Positions 44,696-57,900 of a DNA stretch of 64,000 nt are shown in pieces. Source of the stretch: Lathyrus oleraceus (lineage: Eukaryota; Streptophyta; Magnoliopsida; Fabales; Fabaceae). Under the pieces are notes generated by a model. That model saw only the letters and a program-made list of their open reading frames with translations. It searched no databases and was not told the origin of the DNA. Position numbers and translations under genes: made by a program. The stretch is taken from positions 183,800,973-183,864,972 of the forward strand of contig NC_066582.1 in NCBI RefSeq assembly GCF_024323335.1. The letters run 5' to 3'. Position 1 is the stretch's first letter, and the number at the start of each line of letters is the position of its first letter.

Positions 44696-47014
44696 AATAG
44701 ACCTGCTGGACAGTAAAAAGAATAGTCCAGGCAAAAATGGGCATCCCGACGAACCAAGAAAATGAAAAGGTTCGGGCAAAAATTAGGGATTAAAAATGAA
44801 AAGATCGTACACCCGGTAAGTTGAAAACCTGAAAAGGCAACTTATGCAAAAATGGGTATCCCGGTGGATTGAAAACCCGAAAAGGGCGATCCAGGCAAAA
44901 ATTAGGGATTAAGCGAATGACTGCGTTCTGAGTTAGTTCTGAATCTCATTTCATGTTGATGACTGGAAATTTTCGAAAGGTAGGAAACAGTCCAATCATT
45001 TTCAGAAGGCTGATCATCTGGAGGATCTTGAAGATGGGCAAGTCATAGCAGAATTGGAACCCAATAGAAATCCATTTCACATTGCCATTAGATTAATTTC
45101 TGTTTTTATCTTTTGTGCGATTACCTCTTTCCAGGGATTTCTTCCTGATGTAAATGCCTATTCAGAGGCCATTCAATCAATAAAATCATGTTATTCAGCA
45201 TATCTCTGTTTTCATTTTCATTTTACTGTTTTGTTTGCAAAAATGACGTCCGAATTTTTGATAAACATTGCATCATGACACATAAGGGCTTTACAGGTAC
45301 ATGCTTAATAAACATTTAAAATTGCTGTAAATTTTAAGTGCTTTGGATCGTCTATTCAGAACAGATACCCTCGGGGCATTTCCTTAAAATCCCCTGCGGA
45401 TGATCGTGAATATCTTCTCCAATGAAGTCGCCAACAGACGAATTCGGTGTCTTATCCCTGCAGAGCTGATCAGAGTGTTGGATTTCTCAATCCCCAGCAG
45501 GTTCTCACCACTGTACTTCCCCAAGCGTTTGTTTCAGGACATACACTCCCCAGTAGAGTTGACAGTGCCAGATTGTATATCCCCAGCGGAGTTGACAGTG
45601 CCAGACTGTATCTTTCCAGCAGAAGTGGCTGCTCCTTAGAGTTCGAGGCCAGATCGATAATCCCAATGCCAGATCCATGGTTTCTTTCCTTGAAGTAGAA
45701 CCTCAGTACCGTATCAGTGTTTGCTTCCCCTGCTGAGTCATCTCTCGCAGATCGTGGTTTCCAGAACCACTATCGCTTTCCCCAACAGCAGGTTTTCAGT
45801 GTCGTTCTCTCCCCAGTCAGAATCTCGGCATTTCATCATTGCTAGAACACCGTGTGGCGGGTCATTTCCCCACATATTTCTTTGCGCTGTGCATCTCCAG
45901 CAGCCTTGCTAGAGCCCAAAGGATGGTGATCATTTCCCCAACAGATCCCCTTGCCTCAGCTTGGCTTCTACACAGCATTTCGCATCCCTGCATGTAGAAT
46001 CATATTGCATTACATTCTCCCAAATCGCGTAGCATTTCCATTTTCATGGAGCATTACGCCATTGAAAAATTCAAACATACGCATGTAAGCATAAAACATT
46101 CTCGGTATCCCAAGTGATAAGCTAGAAGTTGTTTCCAGTACTTAGACTGAAGATTGTTCATGACTCACCTTGGTTATCCCCAGCAAGTGTCATTGGCCCA
46201 TGCACCGCCTCTATTATCCTTCCCTATTTCTGCCGATGCTGACGGGCATGAAGTTTTCCGGTATCCAGACCGAAGTGGCATTCAGGCCAGTGTTCCAGTA
46301 TCCAGACCGAAGTGGCATTCAGGCCAGTTTTCCGGTATCCAGACCGAAGTGGCATTCAGGCCAGTGTTCCGGTATCCAGACCGAAGTGGCATTCAGGCCA
46401 GTTTTCCGGTATCCAGACCGAAGTGGCATTCAGGCCAGTGTTCCGGTATCCAGACCGAAGTGGCATTCAAGCCAATTTTCCGGTATCCAGACCGAAGTGG
46501 CATTCAGGCCAGTTTTCCGGTATCCAGACCGAAGTGGCATTCAGGCCAGTGTTCCGGTATCCAGACCAAAGTGGCATTCAGGCCAGTTTTCCGGTATCCA
46601 GATCGAAGTGGCATTCAGGCCAGTGTTCCGGTATCCAGACCGAAGTGGCATTCAGGCCAGTGTTCCGGTATCCAGACCGAAGTGGCGCTCAGGCCAGTTT
46701 TCCGATGTTTAGATCGAAGTCCTTTCCAGTATTCAGACTGATGAGCGGCATTCAGGCCATGGTTATTTCTGTGTTACCATTTATTTTGGTATCTAGTTTA
46801 ACATTCCTTGTCGGTATTCAGACGGACTTTCACCGTACCAGACGGATTCTTCTTTCAAGACCACCTCTTTGCCGATTCTGACAGGCATTGTTACTTCACT
46901 TCACTTCAGTGCAAATTTTTGGGCTTTTGTTATATTCAATCCCTTGATACCTCGAAAGTACGAAAGCCGCTGCCATCTTCTTTCCGGGTCTCCAGTTGAT
47001 TGAATAGGGGCAGC
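44696..47014 (+). other. 3' noncoding region of element B
   Basis: No gene. It opens with the block shared with A (44720-44910: 'ggcaaaaatgggcatcccg', 'aaaacccgaaaagggcgatc'). It continues with loosely repeated 'ccccagcagagttgacagtgcc' phrases (45430-45960), then the 37-bp tandem array at 46255-46772, and ends with the polypurine-type primer next to the 3' LTR. Confidence 0.7.
46255..46772. repeat. 37-bp tandem array, 12 full units plus degenerate ones
   Basis: The unit reads roughly GTATCCAGACCGAAGTGG then CATTCAGGCCAGTKTTCCG, starting at 46261 and every 37 bp to 46668; degenerate units follow to about 46772. Units differ mainly at one G/T position (CCAGTG or CCAGTT), with occasional single changes. 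Because 37 is not a multiple of 3 and the unit has no stop in any phase, all three forward frames are open. These ORFs are a by-product, not genes. Confidence 0.96.
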
Positions 47015-49042
47015 TGTAACACCCCAAAATTTGCCCTCCTCATTTATGCATTCACTTTTTAGGTCATTTAGCATTTCATACCACATTGCATCATGTCAAT
47101 CGGAATTAGCTCCAAGAAGCTCGGACATCATCCAGGACACTTTGTGGGTTCTACTTAGACGATCAGTCAACACAAGGAAAATACTTGAGGTACTACCAAC
47201 AGGGCCAGATGGGGCCTATTCACCGTGCAAATCGCCAGGCTGGATGAAGCAAGAATCTGCTGCTGAGCTATCATGCTCGCTAGGCGAGCAGATGCTTCGC
47301 CTAGCGAAAAGTACTGCCATGCTCGCTAGGCGAGCAGGTCCTTCGCTAGGCGAAGGGTGCGCACTTCAGAAAATATCAGAAAGATTTTGGGCTTGAGTTG
47401 CCCTCATTTGAGCCCACTACCCACGAAATCAGTCTATAAATATAAGATTTGCAGTAGAGGACTACACACTTGGAGTTTCACTGGAGTTTCACCGAAGAAA
47501 GGTCTTGAGAGAAGGAAACCTAGGAACTACTCTGTAGCAATCTTCAGGCAGCTCTGAGAAGTTCACTCCGATTCACACACTCTTTTGCCTCCGCCTCACG
47601 CAAACCCTAACAGAGCTTTGCAAATCCAGCCGCGCCGTTCGATCGGCCTCTCTCATCAGGTATGCCTTTGTTCCTATTACTCTATGCGTTGAATTTGAAT
47701 ACTATGAATGCATGAGGTAACACCAGGTTTTGCACACGGGTTTATGCTTGCGTATGAATATGTGAATAGTGTCTTGAATGTTTAATAATTTCATTTCCGA
47801 AAGGAATGCCATAGGGTTTGGAATCCTTAAAATTGTACTGTTATTGATGGGAAATTCAAAACCCGCAGGCGCTCGCTAGCCGCTTCGCTAGGCGAGCACG
47901 CAGCGAAGCTTCGCTAAGCTTTCGCCAGGTGATGCAGTAGCGAACGCAACAGTTTTCGTTTTTTCTTTGTTCTGTTTGTTCTAACCTGTCTTGTGTTGTC
48001 ATGGCACTGTTTTCCTTAGATTTCATCTTGTTTGTCTAACCTTTTGTCGAGTTTTTGTGAGGACTCACATACTCTTGCAGGGATACCACGCGGAGGTTTA
48101 TTCTGATTACTCGTATTGACTGATTTTCTTTGATGGTCTAGCTGGAGAGATCTCAGGGTTGCTAATCCTTTAATTGCTGTAACTTCGGATCTTTATCCGT
48201 GTGGTAATTTTTTCCCTTTCTCGTACTTTATCGCTTTCTTAGCTGGAAGACCTCGATAGGAGGCAATGTTTGAGCCCCTTGGTGGCATTTTACTTTAAGA
48301 TACATGTTTTGTGTGGTGTGATCGCTTCCCCATAGGACACGAGGCTTCAGATAGTCTCCCGTTTGCATGCCAATTAAGGTAGCACTGTTCCTTCGCCTAG
48401 GACTTCCTTTTTGCATGCGTGTTCCTACAACGCGAACAAACCCTAAAATCCAAAGCAACATGTTATCTCCTTCTACTACAGGCGAGTAAGTCTCCAAAGG
48501 TCGAGCATCCGGTAGATTGCGTAGTAACGTTGTTCGTCCAAAACCCAATCCATAACCCCGTAGTTAGCCGAACTACGGCTTGATCTGATTCTCATTCCAG
48601 ATGAGATACGTAGGCATAAGACGCGATGTCTTAGCGAGCACACATCCCCCCAACCCATAGGTCAGCCGAGCTACGAAGACTTTGATTCTCATATTCAGAT
48701 GAGATACGTATGCAGTGGATGCGACATCCGCGCGAGTCATTTCTCTTAACCTTTTTTAGTAAATAAACACATTAGGTAAACTCACACCCTTTAGACAAGA
48801 ACCACAAAAGTGGATCCCGTAGAGTACTATGGATGCGTAGGGGTGCTAATACCTTCCCTTCGCATAACCGACTCCCGAACCCAAGATTTGGTTGCGAGAC
48901 CCCGTCTTGTCCTTTCCTTTTTCAGGTTTACTTCGAGCGTTTCCTTTCCCTCCTTTGGGATGAATAACGCACGGTGGCGACTCTTCTGTCATTTTCTTTC
49001 GCCGGTTGTTTTTTCGCGCACTGTATTTTTCAGGTTGCCACA
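47015..49042 (+). repeat. 3' LTR of element B
   Basis: 2,028 bp, preceded by the purine-rich 'gaataggggcagc'. Differences from the 5' LTR are spread evenly and are mostly transitions. PBS-like stretch at 48975-48988; hairpin clusters conserved. Confidence 0.96.
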
Positions 49043-49047
49043 CTTAC

Positions 49048-51079
49048 GCTAGTATATGTTGAATCATACGACTTGGTTGATATCCAAAATGGATCTAATT
49101 AAGTATATCTTTGAAAGCCTACTTTAACTGGGAGGATTGCCCGTTGGCAGATGCTGTTGTCTGAGTATGATATTGAGTATCGAGCTCAAAAAGCTATTAA
49201 AGGTAGTATCTTGGCTGACCACTTGGTACATCAACCAATTGAGGATTATCAGTCAGTTCAGTATGACTTCCCTGATGAGGAGATTCTGTATTTGAAGAAG
49301 AAAGACTGCGATGAGCCTACGCTCGATGAAGGGCCAGAGCCTGGTTCTCGTTGGAGCATGGTGTTTAATGGCGCTGTAAATCAATATGGAAATGGTATTG
49401 GGGCAGTGATTATTATTCCTCAGGGCACACATTTTCCTTTTACAGCATGGCTAACTTTCAAATGCACGAATAATATGGCGGAGTATGAGGCCTGTATTAT
49501 GGGATTGGAAGAATGTATTGATCTTAGGATCAAGCATCTTGATGTTTATGGTGATTCGACCCTGGTTGTTAATCAGATTAAGGGTGAATGGGAGACGAAT
49601 CAGCCTGGCCTCATCCCATACAGAGATTATGCGAGGAGGATTTCAACTTTATTTACTAAGGTTGACTTCCATCATATTCCTCGAGAGGAGAATCGGATGG
49701 CAGATGCTCTTGCTACGCTTGCTTCGATGATTATGGTGAAGTTCTGGAATAAAGTCCCCAATATCACTGTAACGCGTTTGGATAGACCAGCTCATGTATT
49801 CGCAGTAGAAGAAGTGAAAGATGATAAGCCATGGTATTATGATATCAAATGTTTTCTTCAGAGTCAGATTTACCCGCCTGGGGCATCTGTTAAAGATAGG
49901 AAGACTTTGAGGAGATTATCTGGCAATTTCTACCTCAATGGAGATGTGCTTTACAAGAGGAATTTTGACATGGTTTTGCTCAGATGCGTGGATAAACACG
50001 AAGCAGACCTGTTAATGACTGAAGTCCATGAGGGTTCATTTGGTACTCATTCCAATGGACATGCCATGGCTAAGAAGATGTTGAGAGCAGGCTACTATTG
50101 GCTGACAATGGAGTCTGACTGCTGCAAGTATGTGAAGAAATGCCATAAGTGTCAGATTTATGCGGATAAGATTCATATTCCCCCGACACTTCTGAATGTG
50201 ATTTCATCACCATGGCCTTTCTCTATGTGGGGAATTGACATGATTGGCATGATAGAGCCAAAAGCGTCCAACGGTCACAGGTTTATTCTCGTAGCAATTG
50301 ATTACTTTACCAAGTGGGTTGAAGCAGCATCATATGCGAATGTGACCAGGCAGGTGGTTGTGAAGTTCATCAAGAATCAACTCATATGCCGTTATGGTGT
50401 GCCAGATAAGATCATCACTGATAATGGATCTAACTTGAACAACAAGTTGATGAAAGAGCTGTGTAGCGAGTTCAAGATTGCACATCATAATTCTTCTCCT
50501 TATAGACCCAAGATGAATGGGGCTGTTGAAGCTGCTAATAAGAATATCAAGAAGATTATCCAGAAGATGGTTGTTACGTACAAAGATTGGCATGAGATGC
50601 TGCCATTTGCTTTGCATGGCTATCGTACATCTGTCCGCACTTCAACAGGGGCAACCCCTTTCTCTCTTGTTTATGGCATGAAGGATGTACTCCCAGTAGA
50701 GGTTGAAATCCCATCAATGAGAGTCTTGATGGAAGCCAAGTTGACTGAGGCTGAATGGGTTCAGAGTCGTTATGACCAGCTGAATTTAACTGAAGAGAAG
50801 AGATTGACTGCCATGTGCCATGGTCAGTTATATCAGCAAAGGATGAAGAAAGCCTTTGATAAGAAGGTTAAGCCTCGTGTGTTCCGAGAAGGTGACCTTG
50901 TGCTCAAGGAAGTCTTGTCTTTCGCGCCCGATTCCAGGGGCAAGTGGACTCCAAATTATGAAGGTCCATATGTTGTTAAGAGAGCCTTTTCAGGAGGTGC
51001 TTTGATACTTACAACTATGGATGGGGAGGATTTCACTCGTCCTGTGAACTCAGATACAATCAAGAAATACTTTGCGTAA
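49048..51079 (+). pseudogene. Element A RNase H tail, second RNase H and integrase
   Basis: Resumes 'YMLNHTTWLISKMD' after a TAG at 49050 (was Gln), then one base is lost near 49115. The remaining 642 codons, 49151-51079, are uninterrupted. They hold the second (archaeal-type) RNase H typical of the Tat lineage: 'MVFNGAVNQYGNGIGAV', where the first catalytic Asp is replaced by Asn, then 'NNMAEYEACI' and 'VYGDSTLVVNQ'. Integrase follows with its HHCC zinc finger ('HEGSFGTHSNGHAM', 'CHKCQIYAD') and all three catalytic acids: 'MWGIDMIGMIE', 'IITDNGSNLNNKL', 'MNGAVEAANKNI'. The tail ends 'TIKKYFA'. Integrase looks intact in sequence; the element as a whole is dead. Confidence 0.94.
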
Positions 51080-54000
51080 AATAAAAACAGAATAGCTCGC
51101 TAAGTTGAAAACTCGAAAGGGCGGCTTAGGCAAAAATGAGCGTCTCGGTGGATTCAAAACCCGAAAGGGCGATCCAGGAAAAAGTTAGAGACATAAAAAA
51201 ATGAATATATATCCCGCTAGATTGAGTACCTCACCCCGGGGCAATCTAGGCAAAAATTAGGGATTTGGCAAGTAACTGCATCCTGACAAGACTTTGTTCT
51301 ACAACTGTCATCTGTCAGAGAATTTCGCTCAGTCATCGTCAACTGAAGCTTCAAATACATTGGATTCAGAGTTGGTGGAGAAATGGTCATTATGTTCAAT
51401 GTAGCCCTTTTCCAATATATATCACCAATTTCAAATTTGTAAAGATCCACGGAGTCTTGCCATTTGCAGACTACCATTCCATCAAATAAATTTGAGCCTT
51501 TATCCAATTCTTCGCACTCCTATTTATTTCTATTCAACAAATATTTGCATGTTTTAATTGATAAATATCATTGTTTTAAATAAAATTTTTATAAACTGTT
51601 TTTAAACAAAGTGAACATTCACAATGACGAAAATGATAATTGGGACATCTTCAGTGCTCTCCCAAGGATAGTATGATCTCCAAAAGGGTAAGACATTTGT
51701 TCATATTCCTAGCATACTTGTATCCTCTTCATTATCTTTTAGTTTGTCTCCTCCGCAAGTGCAAAAGAAGCTTAAGAATCACCAAATTTTCCAGAGAGTC
51801 TGGAGCTTTGGTCCTATTTTGTTTAGAGGAGTTTGTCTCTAACATCCCACCAAATCCCCAGAGAGTCTGGAGTTCGGTCTTAATCTTCTTGCCCCCAGTA
51901 AGGCTGGATCTAGCATCTGTGTTATCAAGTATATGGTTGTCATCCCTTGTGTGGATTGACCTAAAATCCCTTATAGATTGATAAATTGATATGCTATCTT
52001 TTCGAGGAAGTTGGTCTTCCCTCATTCAGATTGGAATTCTCCCGCAGAGTGAGCAGGAAATCCCCAACATGAGTGGAATTCTCAACAATTTGGTTTGTAG
52101 CTTATCCCATGTGGACTCGCCTACATTGATCTCCGACAGATTTGCCTTTGATCATCCTCAGCAGGGTTGATCCTATTTAACTCCCCAGTACGGCCACCAG
52201 CAGGTTATCTCTAGCTGATTGCCTACAGGATATCCCCGGTTCAATCCTTAATAGTGTTTCCCCAGTGGAGTTGTCTGATCAGAGCCTGTTTGTTGATTCT
52301 TCCTGAGCAGCGCGAGTGATAAAAATGATTATTTTCTATCCCTAACGGAAGGGTGTTTCTCTTCTCCTCGGCAGAGATTTGTTCTCCAGCAGTTCGAGGA
52401 ATTATATTGGTTTTGGAACTTTTGTTTGGTGGTTATTCTCCACAGAGTTTCATTTTTCCCCGGGATAATTTCCCCAGTAGAGTTGCTTCTACGACGGATC
52501 TTATCCGTGTTTAGCTCCCTAGCCAAGGCTTTGCATAATTTCCGTTTGACGTTGGAACTTCTGAGGAAGATGTGTTGACTCTTTCCCCAGCGGAGTGACT
52601 GGTTCTCCTTCTCTTTAGCAGAGATATTTCCTTCTGTGATTAGAAGTGAATATCGTTGTATGTGCTTCTGTTTGGTGGTTGTTCCCCACAGAATTCTACA
52701 TCACTCCCTGATAAGATCCCCAGTGGTTGCTTCCCTGACTAATCTTATCCTTGTCTCTGCGTTCTGTTGGAAGATCCCTAGCTTTGGTGATTGTGATCCA
52801 TTGCTTATTCCTAACAGCAGTCTCTGATTCCCGGTAATCCTGTTTGTTTCCCTAGCAGCGATCTTTATCCCCGGCAGTGACTTCGTTTGATCCTCAGCAT
52901 TGGCTTTTATTCCTCTGCAGAGATCGGTGTTCCCTGGTATCTGTTGCCCCCACCAGATTGGGAGTTTCCCCAGTGGGTCTGGCTTTCTCTTTCGAGATGT
53001 AGTACTGGATGTTTGTCCATTGATTCCTGGACCTGTTTGTGTTAGATATGTATATTTGTCAGCATTCATCATACATAAACCTTGCATATACATGCATAAT
53101 TATAACATTCAGATATTCATGTTGCATTCTTCGCCATATATCTTTGTTTTTTGTCTCCTGCTATTTGGTGATATATATTTCCCCAAGCAGATGTTGGTGT
53201 TTGATCTCTCCATATAGAGTCAGCCCCATAGGCAGAAAGTGTTTATCCTTTCTTCCATATTCCCCACTGAGTTATGTCCTCGTGGATGATTATTACTTAT
53301 GTTTCCTCCCAAAATAAGTATTGGGATGGAATTAATCCCCTGAGTTATATCCTCATTGGGTTGAGTCTTGTTCATTATGTCTCTCTAGTTCGTTCTTAGA
53401 TTGACCCCTCTTGTTATTTTCCCTTTGCACTTCCCCGAAGTCTAGATGAATAATTGCTCAGTAACCAGTAGTTGTCCATCTTTTCCCCGGCGGAGTCTGT
53501 GGCCTTCTACCCAGTAACCGGTAGTTATAAGTCCTATCTTTGTGGTTTTCTACCCTCATACCGGTAGTTGTAAACCCCATTTTATCCCTTTGTAGAGTTA
53601 ACCCTTGATTGTGTTCATCCTAACCGATGACGGTTACTCTCTTCTGTGGTTTTCTACCCTCATACCGGTAGATGTAATCCCCTATTTGTTGGTTATCTTT
53701 ATCCAATATTCGGTATTGATATTCCTTCACTTTTTGAGTATATCTCCCAGTAACCGGTGATATATCTCTCGGATCATTGCCTTTGTCAATATATCCCCAG
53801 CGAGTCATCTTTCATTTACCCTTGTTTGGTAATGATCGTGTCTCCCCTTTGATTGGTCATCATTTTATACCCAATAGTTGGTATCCCGATGTTTTTTCTT
53901 TTCGGTCGATTTATCCTTTATTAACCCAGTAATCGGTTGTGGATAATCTTCCATGCGAGTATGTTATCTATGTTCTGACGGTAATAGATAATATATCTCA

Positions 54001-54938
54001 TGCGCTTTTCGGTTGAAGTCTTTTCCTTCCCCAGTCGAGTAAGATTCGTATTTCCTTATGGAATCGAATGTCCATCCTGTATTCGAGTTAGATTTTTAGC
54101 CCTCCTTTCGGATGATGAGTGTTTTGGAAATATTCTCCAATTCACGTATGGTTGGTCACCTATTATATGCCCAGTAACCGGTATCCCTGACGTTCCTTCC
54201 TTTCTGCTCCCTATTATGACCTTGGTCCCCTGTGGAGTTAGATTTTCCTGAGTTGAAATATACCTTTTTAGGTCTTCCTCAGATGTTTTGGATGATTGAT
54301 ATCTCTCACCCTTATACCGGTCTTAGATATTCATTCTCCCTGAGCGTGTTATTCTCTCACCCTTATACCGGTGTTTTGATCACATGTCTCCTTGAGCTTA
54401 TTACCTAGTAACCGGTAATACCTCATCGGTTTCTTCCTCAGCTGAGTCTTTTATGGACATTCCCAGCCTGAGCCCCTTTGGTGGGTTTTCCCCATCTGAG
54501 TCCGGATTTTTATCCGAAGTATCCTCTGTGGATAGTTTTGCTGTATTGGCATATTCCCCAATACATGCATCTTTGTGTTAGCTTGAGTCTTTCCATTGAT
54601 TTATTTTCATGAAATCCCTTCGTGTATCCCAGCAAGTTCTAAGTCGTGACCTGCTCACGCATTTTATCCCCTTTTACTCCCCATAAAAGTCCCTAGAGTC
54701 TTTGTCCCATTTATGAGTATATTACTCCTATAGATTTTCAGTTTCCCCTGGTTTCTTTTTTCCTTTGTGGACATATATCCCCACATAGTATTAACTTTTG
54801 CATACACACATTTGCATCATAAGGTCTCTTAGGGACCAAAATTCGTCTCTTTGTTATTATTTAAGCCCATTCTACCTCGTCGAGACGAATATTTTAACCT
54901 TCATATCTCTGGCTAGAATGACCTTAAATAGGGGCATC
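51080..54938 (+). other. 3' noncoding region of element A
   Basis: 3.86 kb with no gene. Just after the stop (51100-51265) a repeated block with 'ggcaaaaatgagcgtctcgg', 'aaacccgaaagggcgatcc' and 'ggcaaaaattagggatt' is shared with element B at 44720-44910. The rest is a loose repetition of 'tccccagcagagtt' (51850-53000) and, at 53460-54420, of 'cagtaaccggtag' and 'ctcataccggtag' phrases at least ten times. It ends with the purine-rich 'aaataggggcatc' primer next to the 3' LTR. Confidence 0.7.
53460..54425. repeat. Dispersed AACCGGTA / ATACCGGTA motif cluster
   Basis: At least ten copies of a core AYACCGGT or TAACCGGT, often preceded by CCCAGT or CCCTCAT, at irregular spacing of 40-240 bp (for example near 53512, 53552, 53666, 53748, 54172, 54310, 54362 and 54410). 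Too irregular for a tandem array. Confidence 0.7.
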
Positions 54939-57900
54939 TGTAAGACCCTAATTTTGACCCTAAGATCCCTCATGGCATCATAACATTTCACATTGCATTT
55001 GCCTCAAGGATTATAACATCTTGGCCCCTTAACCCTTGGGTTGGGACTTGTGTGAGTTGGTTGGAGACAACCAAGCATGCTTGAATTGTATATTATTGCT
55101 TTTCTCATTTTTGTTTACTAACCAAAAGCATAAAAATATGTCACTAACATCTTTTGTTTTGTACCTTGAGCAATCATAAGATCCAAGGCTCCTAGGAGGC
55201 CCCCATACCTATTGATATGGCCAGATGAAGTGGGAAGCAAGCATGAGAATGGTTCAAAAAGCTCTCAATCATCATATATGCCTCCCAAGTATCTCAATTT
55301 GTCAATTTGATCAAAGCAAACCAAAGGGCTTGAGGATTGTTCCCCAAGGAAACCCTAATTCATCTGTGCATCAACTATATCTTGCTCATGAAGCAACCTC
55401 AACCTATGATAAAATACAATCAAGGGAAGTTATTTCATTCATAATTTCATGCATATTTGAAGTTATTTGATTGTCCTCAATCATCAATTCATCAAGGTTT
55501 GAGGTATGGACTTGAGAAGTTGATCAATCAATTCATCTGACTATTTTGAAATCCACTGAGACCTAACTTTTAATGTGTTTGTCAAATGATGATTACCCCA
55601 AGATAAAATATGTTCTTAAGAACCATATTAACAACTTTCATGTTCATCAAAAATTGATTTTAAGCTTGGAAGGTCATCATCCATTTCAAAACATTATAGG
55701 TCATTTTGACTGAAACCCTAATTTTGGGTCAACTTCCCAAGGACCTAACTCACTCATTTTTCATGATTTTGAGGTGGGATAAAATGAAATGTAAAGTTTA
55801 AGATGTCTACTTAATTTTTTATGTTGGAAAAAATTTCATAATCCTAAAATAAACACATGTGATAATGCAAAACATTATAGGTCTCTTTGGACCAAAGTCA
55901 TTGAAATGTGAAAAACTACAACTTCAAGTGCCCATACATTTCTCATCAAAAATCCAAATGATGCAAAGTTTGAGTCCAAATTGATTGTATTGAAAAGATC
56001 TACGACTTTGATGTTTAAGGTTTTGTCATTTGAGACTTGCATCGTTGAAACAGAAGTGCTTGAAGTTGGTCCATTTTGGCTAAATTCTCATGCACATGTT
56101 TTGCACCTTGAACTTTATGACCAATTTTCATTAATTTACAAATTCCAAATGGATTTTTGTTCAACATAAAAATTGTTCCTCATGTCAAGACCTTTCCAAC
56201 CATTACCCACAAGTCCATGTTTCATTTTGGTAAGAGGTAGTTTCAAAGAGGAGAAGATTCATGTGCATTTTTGGAAACTTTGTTCAAACTTCATGCACAC
56301 TCCAATTCCATCATATCTGCACGTCCAAAACTATTATGCTGATGTTAAGCTTGCATTTCCAATTGGATTTGGGCCCTCCATGCGCCTGTACAGGCCCATG
56401 CATGGAGGCCCTCATCACACATGCACATGAAATTCCCATGACTTGCATTGCCTTTTGCTATAAATAGAGCTGCTTGGCTTCATTCAGAATCAACCTCAAG
56501 GCGCCTTATATGCTACAGAACTCAATCCAAACCTCACTCTAAAGGAATTTTTGCATTTTCACTTTCATTTTTCAGATCCAATTTTCAACTTCCTTGGTTG
56601 TTCATTGGACTCTAATTCCTTAGCCTCATTTCCTTTCAACCTCAAGAGCAAACTACAACAGAGAATTGGAAGAGATAGTGCTTCATAGATCATCATTTCA
56701 AAGGTGGATGTTCAAACTTTCTTTCAATCGAAACTCACTGATTATAGCTCATTTCTTGTGTTGGTTGGCTCCTCTGAAGTCCCCTCATAAGAGGCAATTA
56801 AATTGTGCATTTAATTTTGTAAATCCATCAAGTTCAGTTTGAACTCCATTATTTTCCATCTCTGATTTCTCTTCCTATGAGGATCTAGAGTGAAAACCAA
56901 TGGCACAGGGGTGATGTACATCACCCCAACTTTCCAATGATATGAGGATCGCTTGTTTTGGTTAAGTTTTTCATACCTGCAACTTTGGTCGGAATCACCA
57001 TACTCGCCGGAGAAGACGGTGGTGTACATCACCGTCCTTTTGCCAGTTTTGATCTAGGCCGTTGGATTGTGTTTCCAGTTTAAATCATGGCCATTGGATG
57101 TTATGACTATTTTTAGTTCATTGTGCTGCTCAGTTGACTAAGGCCTATGATGCGCGCGCATTCCCTTGCCTTCAAATCTTCCATGTCATTTAATGAAAGG
57201 AGATCCAACGCGCCTGATTTATTCTATTTTCAGATTTTTTATTTTATTTTCCATTATTTCATTTTATTTTAAAAATTCATAACTCTTTCATTTTAATTCC
57301 AAAAAATATGGGACCAATTGCATTATTTCCCTTTTTAATTCTAGTTTCTGAAAATGATTTTTAATATTTTTTATTTTGTCATTTGATAGTTTTTGTGAAT
57401 TTTCTCTTTTCTGGTTATTTTTAATTCATTTTAAATAGTTTCCAATATTCAAAAAAATACAAAAGTATTTTCTTAACCTCTTTGAATGATGATGAATCTA
57501 TGAAAAATATTCTCATCAATTTATTTATTGATTTGAGATTTATTTGAGATTTTAGTTCAATTAGGTTATTTTTTATTCATTTTTAATTGTTTAAAAATAG
57601 TTTCTGGTTTCTAAAAATGTTGAAATTTTTTGTCAAACTTTGTTTGACCTTGTTGAACTTAGGATGATCCATTTGGACTTTTACAAGTTGATTTGAAATG
57701 GATTTGAAGTTTGACCTTTATTTGTTTATTTTAATTCAAGTATTATTTTAATTTTGAAAAATACCAAAAATATTTCATTTGTTTTTGGACTTCTAAATTT
57801 CATTTTGCTTCTTTTACTATTGTTTGACCTTGATTCCATTCATCTTTGGTCAATGTACTTTGCTTATTCCATTTGAAGTTCAATTCATGTACATTCTTAT

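Larger units (their letters stand above)
36228..49042 (+). mobile_element. Ogre-related retrotransposon 'B' (12.8 kb), nested in element A
   Basis: Starts TGTAACACCCC and ends TTGCCACA, flanked by CTTAC at 36223-36227 and 49043-49047. It interrupts the RNase H frame of A exactly at that duplication. Order: LTR, PBS, leader, gag, short gap, RT, RNase H, second RNase H, integrase, 3' noncoding region with a 37-bp tandem array, polypurine tract, LTR. No ORF1 and no protease domain are present. By eye the LTRs differ at about two dozen positions in 2.03 kb, so B is younger than A. Confidence 0.95.

Noticed and set aside
46154..46881. Three overlapping ORFs of 180-195 codons with a repeated 37-residue pattern
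   Set aside because: They are the automatic result of a stop-free 37-bp repeat whose length is not a multiple of three. No start context, no known domain, noncoding location.
36228..49042. Possibility that element B's ORF1 or protease is hidden in another frame
   Set aside because: I read 38275-39361 and 40979-41220 in the available frames and found no mobile-domain text and no Asp-Ser/Thr-Gly protease context.
53460..54425. Link between ACCGGT motifs of element A and the GGTTACC hairpins at 1945-2214
   Set aside because: Both contain the TAACCGGT core, but spacing, arms and context differ; a short palindromic core is likely to recur by chance.
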